Positions 28,547 through 37,115 of a stretch of 64,000 bases of DNA are shown here, one piece after another; position 1 is the first letter of the stretch; each line of letters begins with the position of its first letter. The translations under genes and the position numbers were made by a program. Below the pieces are notes generated by a model that had not been told where the DNA came from, ran no database searches, and saw only the letters and a program-made list of their open reading frames with translations. Origin of the DNA: Sporosarcina sp. P34 (GTDB lineage: Bacteria; Bacillota; Bacilli; Bacillales_A; Planococcaceae); NCBI RefSeq assembly GCF_002743375.1, contig NZ_PDZC01000002.1:1-64000 (forward strand). Direction: 5' to 3'.

Positions 28547-29458
28547 TTAAAAAGTCCAAAGAATCATCATGCCGAATAATAGCGTCATGTAATTGACTGA
28601 ATACAAGAACATCAAGTTAGCCCATTTATAATCATCTTTTGCATAGAATCCGTATATACTAGCCGCAATATATCCAAGGTTCATCAACGTCGCGATTATA
28701 ATGAATGTAGTGCCAAACATTGTTAATAAAAACGGTAACGGCAATAAACATAATACATAAACTAGCATCTGACGTTTTGTGATATTAAATCCATAAACGA
28801 CAGGCAACATCGCTACGTTAGCCGCACTATAATCTTTGTACTTCTTCATAGCAATTGCAAATGTATGAGGCATTTGCCAAATAAATAGTATAACGACCAA
28901 AACAATCGGTACAATATGATCTGCCGGCATTATAGCCGCCCATCCTATGAGAGGGGTAACCGCTCCCGACACACTGCCAATCACTGTATTCAATGTGTAT
29001 TTACGTTTAGACCACATCGTATAGGGTATTACATACGTAAACCATCCGATAAATGCATAAATTGCCGCTTCTAATGTAGTGAATAATAACAATATCATTC
29101 CTATTCCCGATAATATCAAACCAATATTTAATACAGTTTTCAAAGCAAAATGGCCTGTCACAGTCGGACGATTTTTTGTTCTTTCCATAACTGTATCAAT
29201 ATCAGAATCAAACCAGTTATTCATTACAAGTGCACCTGCAACAAGCAAAGTGCTACCTATCATGGTTAGCAGGAACACACCCCAGTTGCCCGTGAGTGTC
29301 ATGCCAGAAAAATATAGTGCCAACCAAAACCCCGTAAAAACCGGAAATACATTCGCGATGAGTACAGGTCCTTTAACTAATGATTTAATATCCGAGAAGA
29401 AGGTAGACGCTGAGCGGCTTTGAGTAGTACTCGAAACAACATGGGCTTCTTTCGTCAT
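28547..29458 (-). CDS. ctaB: Protoheme IX farnesyltransferase (heme O synthase)
   Basis: Adds a farnesyl group to heme b, giving heme O for terminal oxidases. 303 residues with eight or nine membrane helices. The UbiA-type prenyl-diphosphate site is NNWFDSDIDTVMERTKNRP near residue 85; the second loop region is YTMWSKRKYTLNTVIG. ATG follows AAGGAGAACGG. It stands alone here, without ctaA or the cta oxidase genes. ctaM, another oxidase assembly gene, is 7 kb away. Confidence 0.95.
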   Translation of the reverse strand: MTKEAHVVSSTTQSRSASTFFSDIKSLVKGPVLIANVFPVFTGFWLALYFSGMTLTGNWGVFLLTMIGSTLLVAGALVMNNWFDSDIDTVMERTKNRPTVTGHFALKTVLNIGLILSGIGMILLLFTTLEAAIYAFIGWFTYVIPYTMWSKRKYTLNTVIGSVSGAVTPLIGWAAIMPADHIVPIVLVVILFIWQMPHTFAIAMKKYKDYSAANVAMLPVVYGFNITKRQMLVYVLCLLPLPFLLTMFGTTFIIIATLMNLGYIAASIYGFYAKDDYKWANLMFLYSVNYMTLLFGMMILWTF

Positions 29459-29998
29459 ATTAGGTCCGTTCTCCTTTTACGTTACATTTAAATATCTTTC
29501 CATTCGTATATATAACTATATCATTTTCTTAAAAGTAAAATCAAAAAATCATGACAATTCCTTAGAAACTGTTACAAAGATTTGTCCGAAGTGCATAAAT
29601 ATAACCTCGTGTACGATAAAACACTGTTGTTATATGTAATCAGCATACCATATAGTATCACTTTCTCCTACTATTCGACAAAGCATGAGCCTATACCCCT
29701 TATAGGTTATCACCTAAGTTTACTCACCACGACCCATCTAACAGAATTTACTTTTTTCATTACAAAAACCTCTAATAGTTTATTTAAAATCGCATGAAGT
29801 TACAAGTTATCTAAATAATTAAATTGATATTAATTTAATTATCCTGTAAACTCGTGTAATAGTATCGCGAAAAAATGATGATTTTTCCTTGATCTCTTCA
29901 ACTACCTACGTATTTTTTCTCGTGGTTGCTTTTAAGAGATCCAAGCAAAAAACAGCATTCCGTGATGTAAAAATTATAAAGAGAAAGGATTTGATTTT
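29459..29998. other. Divergent spacer ctaB / opuA-like operon with leader hairpin
   Basis: A 540-bp AT-rich spacer. A candidate promoter is TTGATA (29824), 17 bases, then TAAACT (29847). The leader could fold CTTGATCTCTT (29888-29898) with AAGAGATCCAAG (29934-29945). A 71-codon plus-strand frame at 29582-29797 lacks a ribosome site and is not called. Confidence 0.4.
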
Positions 29999-30991
29999 TT
30001 GAGAAAGTTTATATCGTTTTTATCTATTCTAACAGTAGTACTTTTAACAGCGTGCGGTAACAGTGATAGTAAAGATTCAATAAGTACGATTAAACTGGCA
30101 GATGCAGGCTGGGATAGTGTTCGAATTCACAACAGCATTGTACAGACTATTTTAGAAGAAGGTTATGGCTATGATACGGAAATAGTAAACGGTACTTCTC
30201 CTGCAACACTGCAAGCGTTACAACAAGGTGATCTACAAGTTTATACAGAAGTTTGGTCTGATAACTTGGGTGAAGCGTATACAAAGGCAGTCGACAGCGG
30301 AGACATCGAAACAGTTTCAACAAACTTCGACGATAACTCTCAGGGTCTGTATGTTCCTACATACGTAATTAAAGGTGATCCAGAGCGTAACATCGAAGCC
30401 GTAGCCCCTGATTTGAAAACAGTAAAAGACTTAGAAAAGTATCCTGAATTATTCCGAGATCCTGAAAACAAGGATAAGGGACGTATCATCGGTGCACCAT
30501 CTAGCTGGTTGGTCAGTAAACACTTGGATGAAAAAATAACCACGTATGGCTTAGATGGAAAGTATACGTACTTAGCTCCTGGTTCTGACGCATCCATCGT
30601 AGCTGACTTAGCTAGTGCATATAAAAAAGGTGAGCCATGGGTTGGTTATTACTGGTCTCCTACCTGGGTGACTGCAACATATGACTTAACACTCTTAGAG
30701 GACGAGCCTTTTAATCAAGAGGCTTGGGATAAAGATAAGTCTGGTGAATTTCCTCCTAATGATGTCTACGTCAGTGTGCATAAAGATTTAAAAACACAAG
30801 CTCCTGAAGTAGTAGAGTTCTTGAGTCATTACAAAACTAGCAGTGCATTGACAGAAGAAGCGTTAAAGTATATGGGTGAAAATGAAGCTAGTCCAGATGA
30901 TACTGCAAAGTGGTTTATGAAAGAACATGAAGATCTCTGGACTTCATGGGTACCCGAAGATATTGCTGAGAAAGTTAAAGCAGCACTGTAA
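29999..30991 (+). CDS. opuAC: Glycine betaine ABC transporter, binding lipoprotein
   Basis: A 330-residue substrate-binding lipoprotein. The signal peptide ends in LTAC, with the lipid-bearing Cys near residue 19. The mature OpuAC/ProX-type domain has LADAGWDSVRIHNSI near residue 34 and aromatic segments PWVGYYWSPTWV for the quaternary amine cage. The TTG start follows GAAAGGATTTGATTT. It is the first gene of an SBP-permease-ATPase operon, the reverse of the opuAA-AB-AC order in B. subtilis. It probably imports compatible solutes; the exact substrate is inferred from family. Confidence 0.87.
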   Translation: MRKFISFLSILTVVLLTACGNSDSKDSISTIKLADAGWDSVRIHNSIVQTILEEGYGYDTEIVNGTSPATLQALQQGDLQVYTEVWSDNLGEAYTKAVDSGDIETVSTNFDDNSQGLYVPTYVIKGDPERNIEAVAPDLKTVKDLEKYPELFRDPENKDKGRIIGAPSSWLVSKHLDEKITTYGLDGKYTYLAPGSDASIVADLASAYKKGEPWVGYYWSPTWVTATYDLTLLEDEPFNQEAWDKDKSGEFPPNDVYVSVHKDLKTQAPEVVEFLSHYKTSSALTEEALKYMGENEASPDDTAKWFMKEHEDLWTSWVPEDIAEKVKAAL

Positions 30992-31009
30992 TACATTTTT
31001 GAATTTGCC

Positions 31010-31045
31010 GGGGTGGGCGCTTTCCGCTCCACCCCTTATCTTTTG
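31010..31045 (+). terminator. Intercistronic hairpin in the betaine operon
   Basis: GGGGTGG and CCACCCC enclose GCGCTTTCCGCT, followed by TTATCTTTTG. The weak T-run suggests partial termination or 3'-end protection. That would give more binding protein than membrane subunits. Confidence 0.6.
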
Positions 31046-31104
31046 TATTATTACTAAACCTAGAGAAAGAGAGGGACAAGCTAGTACGTCCTAGCTTACT
31101 GCCT

Positions 31105-31965
31105 ATGAATGAATTCCCTAACGTCAGAATACCCGTAGGAGATTATGTAGAAAAGTTTATCGATTTTCTTGCAATGAATTTTGGCTGGCTATTTGATTTA
31201 ATCTTCACGATTGCCTCCACTACAATCCGAACTATTGAAACAGCTCTACTCGCTACACCTTGGTGGGCTATTATGATTGTGGTGTTCCTACTTGGTTGGT
31301 ATTTAAATTCCATTTTGAACGGCATACTGTTTGCCGCCTTTATCTTTTTGATTGGTTCCTTCAATTTATGGGAAGATACAATGACAACAGTCGCTATTAT
31401 TGTCATATCTGTTGTACTATCCCTGGCGATTGGCATTCCAGTCGGCATCTTGATGGCTTTTAGCAAGACATTTTCCGTCATTATACGTCCTCTATTAGAT
31501 GCTATGCAGACGATGCCTACATTTGTCTACTTAATACCTGTAATATTCTTCTTCCCTCTTGGGAATGTTCCCGCAATTATTGCGACCATCATTTACGCAT
31601 TACCGCCAGTTATCCGTCTAACAGAACTCGGCATCCGAAACGTTGATTCTGAAGTGATTGAGTCAGCAGAATCATTTGGATCTTCTCGTAACCAAATGTT
31701 AGTAAAAGTACAATTACCTCAAGCATTGCCTACTATGATGGCAGGTATCAACCAAACTACAATGATGGCTTTATCAATGGCTGTTGTGGGTTCTATGGTT
31801 GGTGCCCACGGATTAGGTGAACGTGTACTCTTCTCGATCAACCAGATTAATATATCATTAGGATTTGAAGCGGGGATCAGTATCGTATTCTTAGCAATTA
31901 TTATTGACCGTTTAACCAACGGAGTGGCAGACCGCCTACAAAGTACAGGGAGGAGATCAGCATGA
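31105..31965 (+). CDS. opuAB: Glycine betaine ABC transporter permease
   Basis: A 286-residue membrane subunit with about seven helices. The coupling-helix motif for the ATPase is in ESAESFGSSRNQMLVKVQLPQALPTMMAGINQ. The PVGILMAFSKTF and DAMQTMPTFVYLIPVIFFF segments are typical of OpuAB/ProW. The ATG at 31105 has no clear ribosome site. The stop overlaps the ATPase start as ATGA, so the two are translationally coupled. Confidence 0.9.
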   Translation: MNEFPNVRIPVGDYVEKFIDFLAMNFGWLFDLIFTIASTTIRTIETALLATPWWAIMIVVFLLGWYLNSILNGILFAAFIFLIGSFNLWEDTMTTVAIIVISVVLSLAIGIPVGILMAFSKTFSVIIRPLLDAMQTMPTFVYLIPVIFFFPLGNVPAIIATIIYALPPVIRLTELGIRNVDSEVIESAESFGSSRNQMLVKVQLPQALPTMMAGINQTTMMALSMAVVGSMVGAHGLGERVLFSINQINISLGFEAGISIVFLAIIIDRLTNGVADRLQSTGRRSA

Positions 31966-33209
31966 CTGTTAAAATTAAAGTAGAAAATGTCACCAAGATC
32001 TTTGGTCCTCGCCCTAAAAAAGTCATTCCTATGATTGAAAAAGGAGCTTCTAAGCGCGATATCCTCGAAAAGACTGGACATACAGTCGGTGTCTATAACG
32101 CCAACATGGAAATCATGGAAGGTGAAACTTTCGTAATTATGGGGCTATCCGGCAGTGGTAAGTCAACACTTATCCGTTGCTTCAATTTATTGAACAAACC
32201 TACGTCAGGTGCGATTTATGTAGATGGTGAGAATATTGTCAATTATAATAAAGAGCAGTTAAAATTTTTCCGTCAGAAGAAAATCGCAATGGTCTTCCAA
32301 CACTTTGGTTTATTTAGTCATAGAACGGTGATTGAGAATATTGAATACGGTCTGGAAATTCGTGGTTTATCGAAAAGCGAGCGTCGCGATATCGCACAAA
32401 AGCATATCAATACGGTTGGTCTGAAAGGGTATGAAAATCAATATCCTGATGAATTGTCAGGTGGGATGCGTCAACGTGTGGGTATTGCCCGTGCCTTGAC
32501 GAATGATCCGGATATTCTATTGATGGATGAGCCGTTCAGTGCTCTTGACCCACTCATACGAAGAGAGATGCAAATGGAACTTCTAGATATCCAGACACGT
32601 CTTCAAAAAACGATCATCTTTATCACGCATGATGTCAACGAAGCATTCCGTATCGGTGATCGTGTGGCAGTTATGAAAGATGGTCACGTAGAGCAAATTG
32701 GTACACCGGAAGAGTTATTGGAAACACCAGCAAATGATTATATCATTGACTTCACTCGTGAAATTGATCGCTCAAAAGTGTTACAAGCAATGAATATCAT
32801 GTCTAAACCATTAAGTGTCATGAACGGCAAAGATGGTCTGCATGTAGCGATTAAGAATATGGAGGAACACGGGATTTCCAGTGTCTTCATTACGAATCGA
32901 GAACGACAGTTGCTTGGATTGGTAACAATAGATGGTGCGATCGATGGCGTGAAAAACAAGAAAACGTTGGAGGAAGTTATGACAACCGATGTCTTGACAG
33001 CAACACCGGAGGAATATGTTCAAGATATTATTCCGCGTGTGCTAGGTTCAAAATATCCACTTGTTGTCATAGATGAAACGAACCGAATTGAAGGGATCAT
33101 TTTACGGGTTCATGTACTTTCCAGCATTATTAGCCACTCTGCTGATGGTGAAGTGGAAGGCGAGGAAACACTCAGCCAATCCGTCAAACCAGTTGAGGTA
33201 ACCGAATAA
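31962..33209 (+). CDS. opuAA: Glycine betaine ABC transporter ATPase with CBS domains
   Basis: A 415-residue energising subunit. Walker A is GLSGSGKST near residue 64, the signature is LSGGMRQRVGIARAL, Walker B is ILLMDEPFSALD, and the H-loop is FITHDVNEA. Two C-terminal CBS domains (about residues 275-395) act as ionic-strength sensors in the well-studied relatives OpuA/ProV. It overlaps the permease by four bases and ends the operon before a strong terminator. Confidence 0.93.
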   Translation: MTVKIKVENVTKIFGPRPKKVIPMIEKGASKRDILEKTGHTVGVYNANMEIMEGETFVIMGLSGSGKSTLIRCFNLLNKPTSGAIYVDGENIVNYNKEQLKFFRQKKIAMVFQHFGLFSHRTVIENIEYGLEIRGLSKSERRDIAQKHINTVGLKGYENQYPDELSGGMRQRVGIARALTNDPDILLMDEPFSALDPLIRREMQMELLDIQTRLQKTIIFITHDVNEAFRIGDRVAVMKDGHVEQIGTPEELLETPANDYIIDFTREIDRSKVLQAMNIMSKPLSVMNGKDGLHVAIKNMEEHGISSVFITNRERQLLGLVTIDGAIDGVKNKKTLEEVMTTDVLTATPEEYVQDIIPRVLGSKYPLVVIDETNRIEGIILRVHVLSSIISHSADGEVEGEETLSQSVKPVEVTE

Positions 33210-33251
33210 AAAAGGGAAGAATGAGCATCGTTGCTCACTCTTCCCTTTTAT
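33209..33251. terminator. Bidirectional terminator
   Basis: AAAAGGGAAGA.TGAGCA pairs with TGCTCA.TCTTCCCTTTT between the convergent betaine operon and cobT. Confidence 0.92.
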
Positions 33252-34288
33252 TCACTTTTTCCCGAAACACCGGCACTTTCAAATGTAGCCATTTCATTGA
33301 CCATCAAGACAGCCGATTGAATGATACTACATGCAACTGCTGCACCTGTACCTTCTCCTAAGCGCATGGACAAGGACAATATAGGTTCTTTTCCTAAGTA
33401 TTGAAATGCCTTTTGATGTCCTGGTTCCATCGATTGATGACCGAGCAACATATATCCAGCTGCGCCTTTGCTTATGGTCTCCGCTACGCAAGCTGCCGCA
33501 GTTGAGATAAAGCCGTCTAAAATAATCGGGATGCGTTTAGATGCCGCCGCGAGCATTGCACCTACCATCGCGGCTAATTCTAGACCACCAACCTTACGAA
33601 GCACATCAAATCCATCTGAAGGATTAGGCTGATGAAGAGCTAGTGCCTCCCGTACTACTTTAATCTTATGAAGGTGTTGACCAGACGATATTCCGGTTCC
33701 GTAACCAACCAACTCTGCCGGATCTAGCCCTGTAATAGCCGCCACTACAGCACTGCTTGTCGTAGTATTACCAATTCCAACTTCCCCTACTACTAGGAAA
33801 TCCGCACCTTTTTCAAATAATGCAATCGCTTCTTCATAACCAATCTCCAGTGCTTTTTCTACTTCTTCTTGAGTCATGGCCTCGATATGTAGAAAGTTCT
33901 CCGACCCTTGTCGAATCTTCCGGTCTTTCACAGGTTCCGGAAATGCCTCTCCTATTACACCCACATCAACCAATGAAAATTCTGCTTGCTGCTGTCTGCT
34001 GAATACATTGATTGCTGCACCACCTACAGCCATATTCTGCACCATTTGACGTGTAACTAGTTGAGGGTATGCCGAAATCCCCTCTTCCACAATTCCATGA
34101 TCTGCTGCAAATACCAGTACACCTAGTTGGTTTATGCTAGGCAGTTTTCGACCTTGTATCTCGGCTAATGTGACCACGATTTCTTCAAGCTTCCCTAAAC
34201 TTCCAATAGGTTTCGTCAATGTGTCTACATACGCCTTCGCTTCCGCTCCTGCAGATACATCCAATACAGGTATTGTATACTGTTTCAA
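33248..34288 (-). CDS. cobT: Nicotinate-nucleotide:dimethylbenzimidazole phosphoribosyltransferase
   Basis: Makes alpha-ribazole phosphate for the lower ligand of cobalamin. 346 residues. Characteristic segments are KPIGSLGKLEEI at the N-terminus, VFAADHGIVEEGISAYP, GEVGIGNTTTSSAV and the C-terminal SMRLGEGTGAAVA with the catalytic Glu. The TTG start follows AGAAGGAAGGTCATCAC. It stands alone, with no other corrinoid gene in the window, as expected for salvage or scattered cob genes. This agrees with a cell that senses B12 at metE. Confidence 0.95.
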   Translation of the reverse strand: MKQYTIPVLDVSAGAEAKAYVDTLTKPIGSLGKLEEIVVTLAEIQGRKLPSINQLGVLVFAADHGIVEEGISAYPQLVTRQMVQNMAVGGAAINVFSRQQQAEFSLVDVGVIGEAFPEPVKDRKIRQGSENFLHIEAMTQEEVEKALEIGYEEAIALFEKGADFLVVGEVGIGNTTTSSAVVAAITGLDPAELVGYGTGISSGQHLHKIKVVREALALHQPNPSDGFDVLRKVGGLELAAMVGAMLAAASKRIPIILDGFISTAAACVAETISKGAAGYMLLGHQSMEPGHQKAFQYLGKEPILSLSMRLGEGTGAAVACSIIQSAVLMVNEMATFESAGVSGKSE

Positions 34289-34312
34289 GTGATGACCTTC
34301 CTTCTCATTATG

Positions 34313-34379
34313 TATAAGTATTCATCTAGTTTCTCTTATAAGTATATCAGTTGATCATTATAAGTATCCAATTTAATAT
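34313..34379 (+). promoter_or_regulatory. Direct repeats and ferritin promoter candidate
   Basis: TATAAGTAT occurs three times, at 34313, 34337 and 34359, spaced about two helical turns apart. A possible promoter, TTGATC (34351), 17 bases, TAATAT (34374), overlaps the third copy. The site lies between cobT and the ferritin gene. Confidence 0.4.
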
Positions 34380-34476
34380 CTGGCATGCAAATTATGTCGT
34401 TTAAAGGTATACTGTAAACAGCGGACATATCATACAGTACGCTAATTACGTTACGATTAGAAAAGGGGCGATACAC

Positions 34477-34977
34477 ATGATTAGCGAAAAATTAGCACAA
34501 GCTTTGAATGAACAAATGAATAATGAATTCGCCGCAGCACAAACTTACTTATCCATGGCATCTTACTGTGAATATCGAAATTACAGCGGATTTGCGCACT
34601 TCTTTCTACAACAAGTAGAAGAAGAGCGGCATCACGCAATGAAAATCTATTCTTATTTGAATGATCGTGGGATTCGTGCGATTATTACAGAAACACCGGC
34701 ACCTACTACTTCTTTTGATAACTTGGTACACACGTTTGAAGTGGCATTAGTTCAAGAAAAAGAAGTAACCAAATCATTCTATCAAATCATGGATATAGCG
34801 TGGGAAGAAAAAGAACACGCAACGATTTCCTTCCTGAACTGGTTCCTTGACGAACAAGTAGAAGAAGAAGCAACATTCGATAGACACATCGAGTATTTGA
34901 AGCGGATCCGTGAAGATAAGAACGCATTGTTCATTTACGAGAAGGAACTTTCCACCCGTTCGTTTGAAGCTGAATAA
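34477..34977 (+). CDS. ftnA: Non-heme ferritin
   Basis: A 166-residue four-helix-bundle iron storage protein. The ferroxidase centre is readable: Glu in NNEFAAAQTYLSMA (near 17), Glu and His in VEEERHHAMKIY (near 50-53), Glu in VQEKEVTKS (near 94) and the later WFLDEQVEEE. Homologues assemble into 24-subunit cages that oxidise and store Fe(II). ATG follows AAAAGGGGCGATACAC. It is a single gene with a terminator shared with the CWC gene. Confidence 0.94.
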   Translation: MISEKLAQALNEQMNNEFAAAQTYLSMASYCEYRNYSGFAHFFLQQVEEERHHAMKIYSYLNDRGIRAIITETPAPTTSFDNLVHTFEVALVQEKEVTKSFYQIMDIAWEEKEHATISFLNWFLDEQVEEEATFDRHIEYLKRIREDKNALFIYEKELSTRSFEAE

Positions 34978-34979
34978 AA

Positions 34980-35022
34980 AACAGGCAAGCTAGAGGTCTA
35001 TAGACCTTTTGCTTGCCTGTTC
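34980..35022. terminator. Bidirectional terminator
   Basis: AACAGGCAAGC..AGGTC pairs with GACCT..GCTTGCCTGTT. It overlaps the 3' end of the CWC gene. Confidence 0.88.
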
Positions 35023-35202
35023 TATTCTATTGATACGGATCAAACACGCTTCGCATATACACTGTTTATACAGATATTCTTCTGGTATTTGCCGAAACAC
35101 TTCTTCCGGGAAGATCTTCTTTGTACACCAGCAATGCTCCCCACTCTCGGTTGAAGTACCACATAAATTATTCCCTTCGCAAATAGGACATTCACTTTTC
35201 AT
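34990..35202 (-). CDS. Cysteine-rich CWC family protein
   Basis: A 70-residue protein with seven cysteines. CPICEGNNLCG and HCWCTKKIF carry the CWC signature, and CICEACL lies near residue 50. The spacing suggests zinc or another metal bound by Cys ligands. The family has no assigned role. ATG follows GGAAGAGGATTAT. It is the last gene of a likely operon with the GTPase and the 49-residue membrane protein; its tail overlaps the terminator. Confidence 0.8.
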   Translation of the reverse strand: MKSECPICEGNNLCGTSTESGEHCWCTKKIFPEEVFRQIPEEYLYKQCICEACLIRINRIEQASKRSIDL

Positions 35203-35214
35203 ATAATCCTCTTC

Positions 35215-35364
35215 CTATAACCGATGCTTGTCCAGCTCAGCTGTATTTTTCTTCTCTAACTCCTCCACCCGTTCTTCCAATTCTTTATTTCTTTTCATAC
35301 TTTCCATCGAATACAAACCAGCTAGTAAAGCGACCACAAATGTTGCGTAGTTAAACCACTCCAT
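35215..35364 (-). CDS. Small membrane/coiled-coil protein, 49 aa
   Basis: A short gene missed by length filters. The product opens MEWFNYATFVVALLAG with one membrane helix (about residues 4-20). It continues as a charged heptad-like helix (SMKRNKELEERVEELEKKN), so a coiled coil projects from the membrane. ATG follows AAGGGGCGGGATGT. The downstream CWC gene starts 12 bases after its stop, and the GTPase gene ends 15 bases before its start. All three read the same way. Function unknown; partner of the GTPase by context only. Confidence 0.7.
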   Translation of the reverse strand: MEWFNYATFVVALLAGLYSMESMKRNKELEERVEELEKKNTAELDKHRL

Positions 35365-35379
35365 ACATCCCGCCCCTTT

Positions 35380-36378
35380 TTACTTTTGTTTTTTCAAAAA
35401 TAATTCATATACTTTTTTCAATGTGTCTGGTGTGAATTCCATATTATTTTCATACATGTATTTCACTGCATACCCTAGCGCAACTGTCATAGAACCTGCA
35501 ACACTTGCGGCTACGACCATCCCTGCACCTGGAATCACTTTAACAATTTGTCGAAATGCTGTTTTCCCGATATTTCCTACAATCGTTGCAATGATCAACT
35601 CTTTCGCATGGTCTTTTGTAATCGGTTTTCCATACAATGTCGACAGCTTCAACATGAGGCCCACTTGCAATGTCGTCAATGGGATAAAGTCAGCACCTGG
35701 AATGGGTACTGCTCCAATCGTAGCAGCTGATGCACCAGCTGCGAGAATCCATCGTTTGGCAATCGATGACTTATCCGCCATATTTGCTGCAAGTAATAGA
35801 TCTTTATTTGCTTCTTTTAATTGCTGAAGGATCTCTTTTTGTAGGAACTCCATTTGCTCTCCTGTCTTCGAAGAGATTGGAATAACCGGATAAGCAAACC
35901 CAGTATGCTCCAAAACATAGTTCACTAAACTCGGAATATCATCAGCTGCATCTATTTTATTGAGTACGAGAATGATTTTCTTGTTGAGTGTAGCAATCTT
36001 ATTTAATGATTTTAGTTCCGTATCTGACAATACAGTACCTGCTGCATTCAAGAAAAATAAAATCACATCTGCTTGATTATAAAATTTCAGCGTCTCATTT
36101 GAATGTTCTTGATAGATATCGTCAAGACCGGGTGTATCAACAAATAGTATATTATCTGTGTAATAAAATTTTTTAACTTCCTTCGTTTCACCCGGTTGCG
36201 CGCCCACTTCCGCAACATCTTTTTGCATAAGACGATTCAGTGTAGATGACTTTCCCGCATTCACGTCGCCCACCATCGCTATTAAAATTTCTTTATTTAA
36301 TTGCTCATTGATAAGATCAGATTCTTGTTTAAACACTTCATCAAATGATTCATCTGACATAAAATTTGGTGTTTTCAT
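35380..36378 (-). CDS. Membrane-associated GTPase with DUF697 domain
   Basis: About 332 residues. A dynamin/Era-like G domain has the P-loop GDVNAGKSST near residue 36, DTPG (G3), and NKID (G4) near 145. The C-terminal half is a DUF697-type helical domain with hydrophobic, Gly/Ala-rich segments (GASAATIGAVPIPGADFIPL and VIPGAGMVVAASVAGSM), likely membrane-inserting. Related proteins remodel membranes or act in envelope stress; no function is established here. The ATG at 36378 follows AAAGGACG; an ATG six codons upstream lacks a site. First gene of a three-gene operon. Confidence 0.85.
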   Translation of the reverse strand: MKTPNFMSDESFDEVFKQESDLINEQLNKEILIAMVGDVNAGKSSTLNRLMQKDVAEVGAQPGETKEVKKFYYTDNILFVDTPGLDDIYQEHSNETLKFYNQADVILFFLNAAGTVLSDTELKSLNKIATLNKKIILVLNKIDAADDIPSLVNYVLEHTGFAYPVIPISSKTGEQMEFLQKEILQQLKEANKDLLLAANMADKSSIAKRWILAAGASAATIGAVPIPGADFIPLTTLQVGLMLKLSTLYGKPITKDHAKELIIATIVGNIGKTAFRQIVKVIPGAGMVVAASVAGSMTVALGYAVKYMYENNMEFTPDTLKKVYELFLKKQK

Positions 36379-36427
36379 TACAGCACGTCCTTTCATTTAT
36401 TTTGATTATTCAGATTACCCCTATTGT

Positions 36428-36471
36428 AAAAAAGAGCATCAGTCATTCATCCACTTTTGACTGATGCCCTA
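36428..36471 (-). terminator. Terminator after ctaM
   Basis: On the minus strand AGGGCATCAGTC pairs with GACTGATGCTCTTTTTT. Confidence 0.88.
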
Positions 36472-36489
36472 CGCTATTTATCTCGTTAC

Positions 36490-37047
36490 TTAATAATAAG
36501 GTGAAATCAAGATATACACAAGTACCCCGGTGAAACTAACATATAACCAAATAGGCATTGTCCAACGTGCAATTTTGCGGTGACGTGGGATTTCCATATT
36601 CCATGCTCTTGCTACACTTGTTAGCGCTAACGGAACGATTGCAGCAGCTAACACGATGTGTGAAAACAAAACAAAGTAATAGAATCCAGCTAAGAAGCCA
36701 CTGCCGCCAAATGGTGTAGACTCCGATAAAAAATGATATGCGACATACGTCACTAAAAATAAAGCAGTTGTGCCAAATGCTGCATAGATAAAGCGTTCAT
36801 GCAGTTTGACATTTTTCTTCAAGATCGCAACTAATGCACATACGAGAAACGTAAAAGTGAAACTGTTAAATATGGCATTCAATAAAGGTAAAATCGTAAT
36901 ATCGAATGCTGTGAAATTCTCTACACCTGGCATACCTGCTAAGATGCCAATCGCACCGATAAGAATGACTGAAATAATGATAATCGCCGGACGGTAATTC
37001 CGTTTTTTGAAATTCGCGTGCGGTGTTGTTTGATTCGTATAGTTCAT
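36490..37047 (-). CDS. ctaM: DUF420 oxidase assembly protein CtaM/YozB
   Basis: A 185-residue membrane protein with five predicted helices. Conserved features are LPLLNAIFNSFTFTFLV, the His-containing loop KKNVKLHERFIYAAF, YHFLSESTPFGG, and SHIVLAAAIVPLAL with ARWTMPIWLYVSFTGVLVY. DUF420 members include CtaM, required for the aa3-type quinol oxidase in Staphylococcus, and B. subtilis YozB. ATG follows TTAGGGGTGTCACAAT. It is a single gene. With ctaB it forms a loose oxidase-maturation theme. Confidence 0.88.
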   Translation of the reverse strand: MNYTNQTTPHANFKKRNYRPAIIIISVILIGAIGILAGMPGVENFTAFDITILPLLNAIFNSFTFTFLVCALVAILKKNVKLHERFIYAAFGTTALFLVTYVAYHFLSESTPFGGSGFLAGFYYFVLFSHIVLAAAIVPLALTSVARAWNMEIPRHRKIARWTMPIWLYVSFTGVLVYILISPYY

Positions 37048-37115
37048 ATTGTGACACCCCTAATTCTATATTCATAACTACCCTATATCGTACCATACGT
37101 AGCACGCTATGCAGG

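Noticed and set aside
29582..29797. A 71-codon plus-strand frame between ctaB and the betaine operon
   Set aside because: There is no ribosome site, the sequence is AT-rich, and the peptide has no plausible domain; the candidate operon promoter lies after it.
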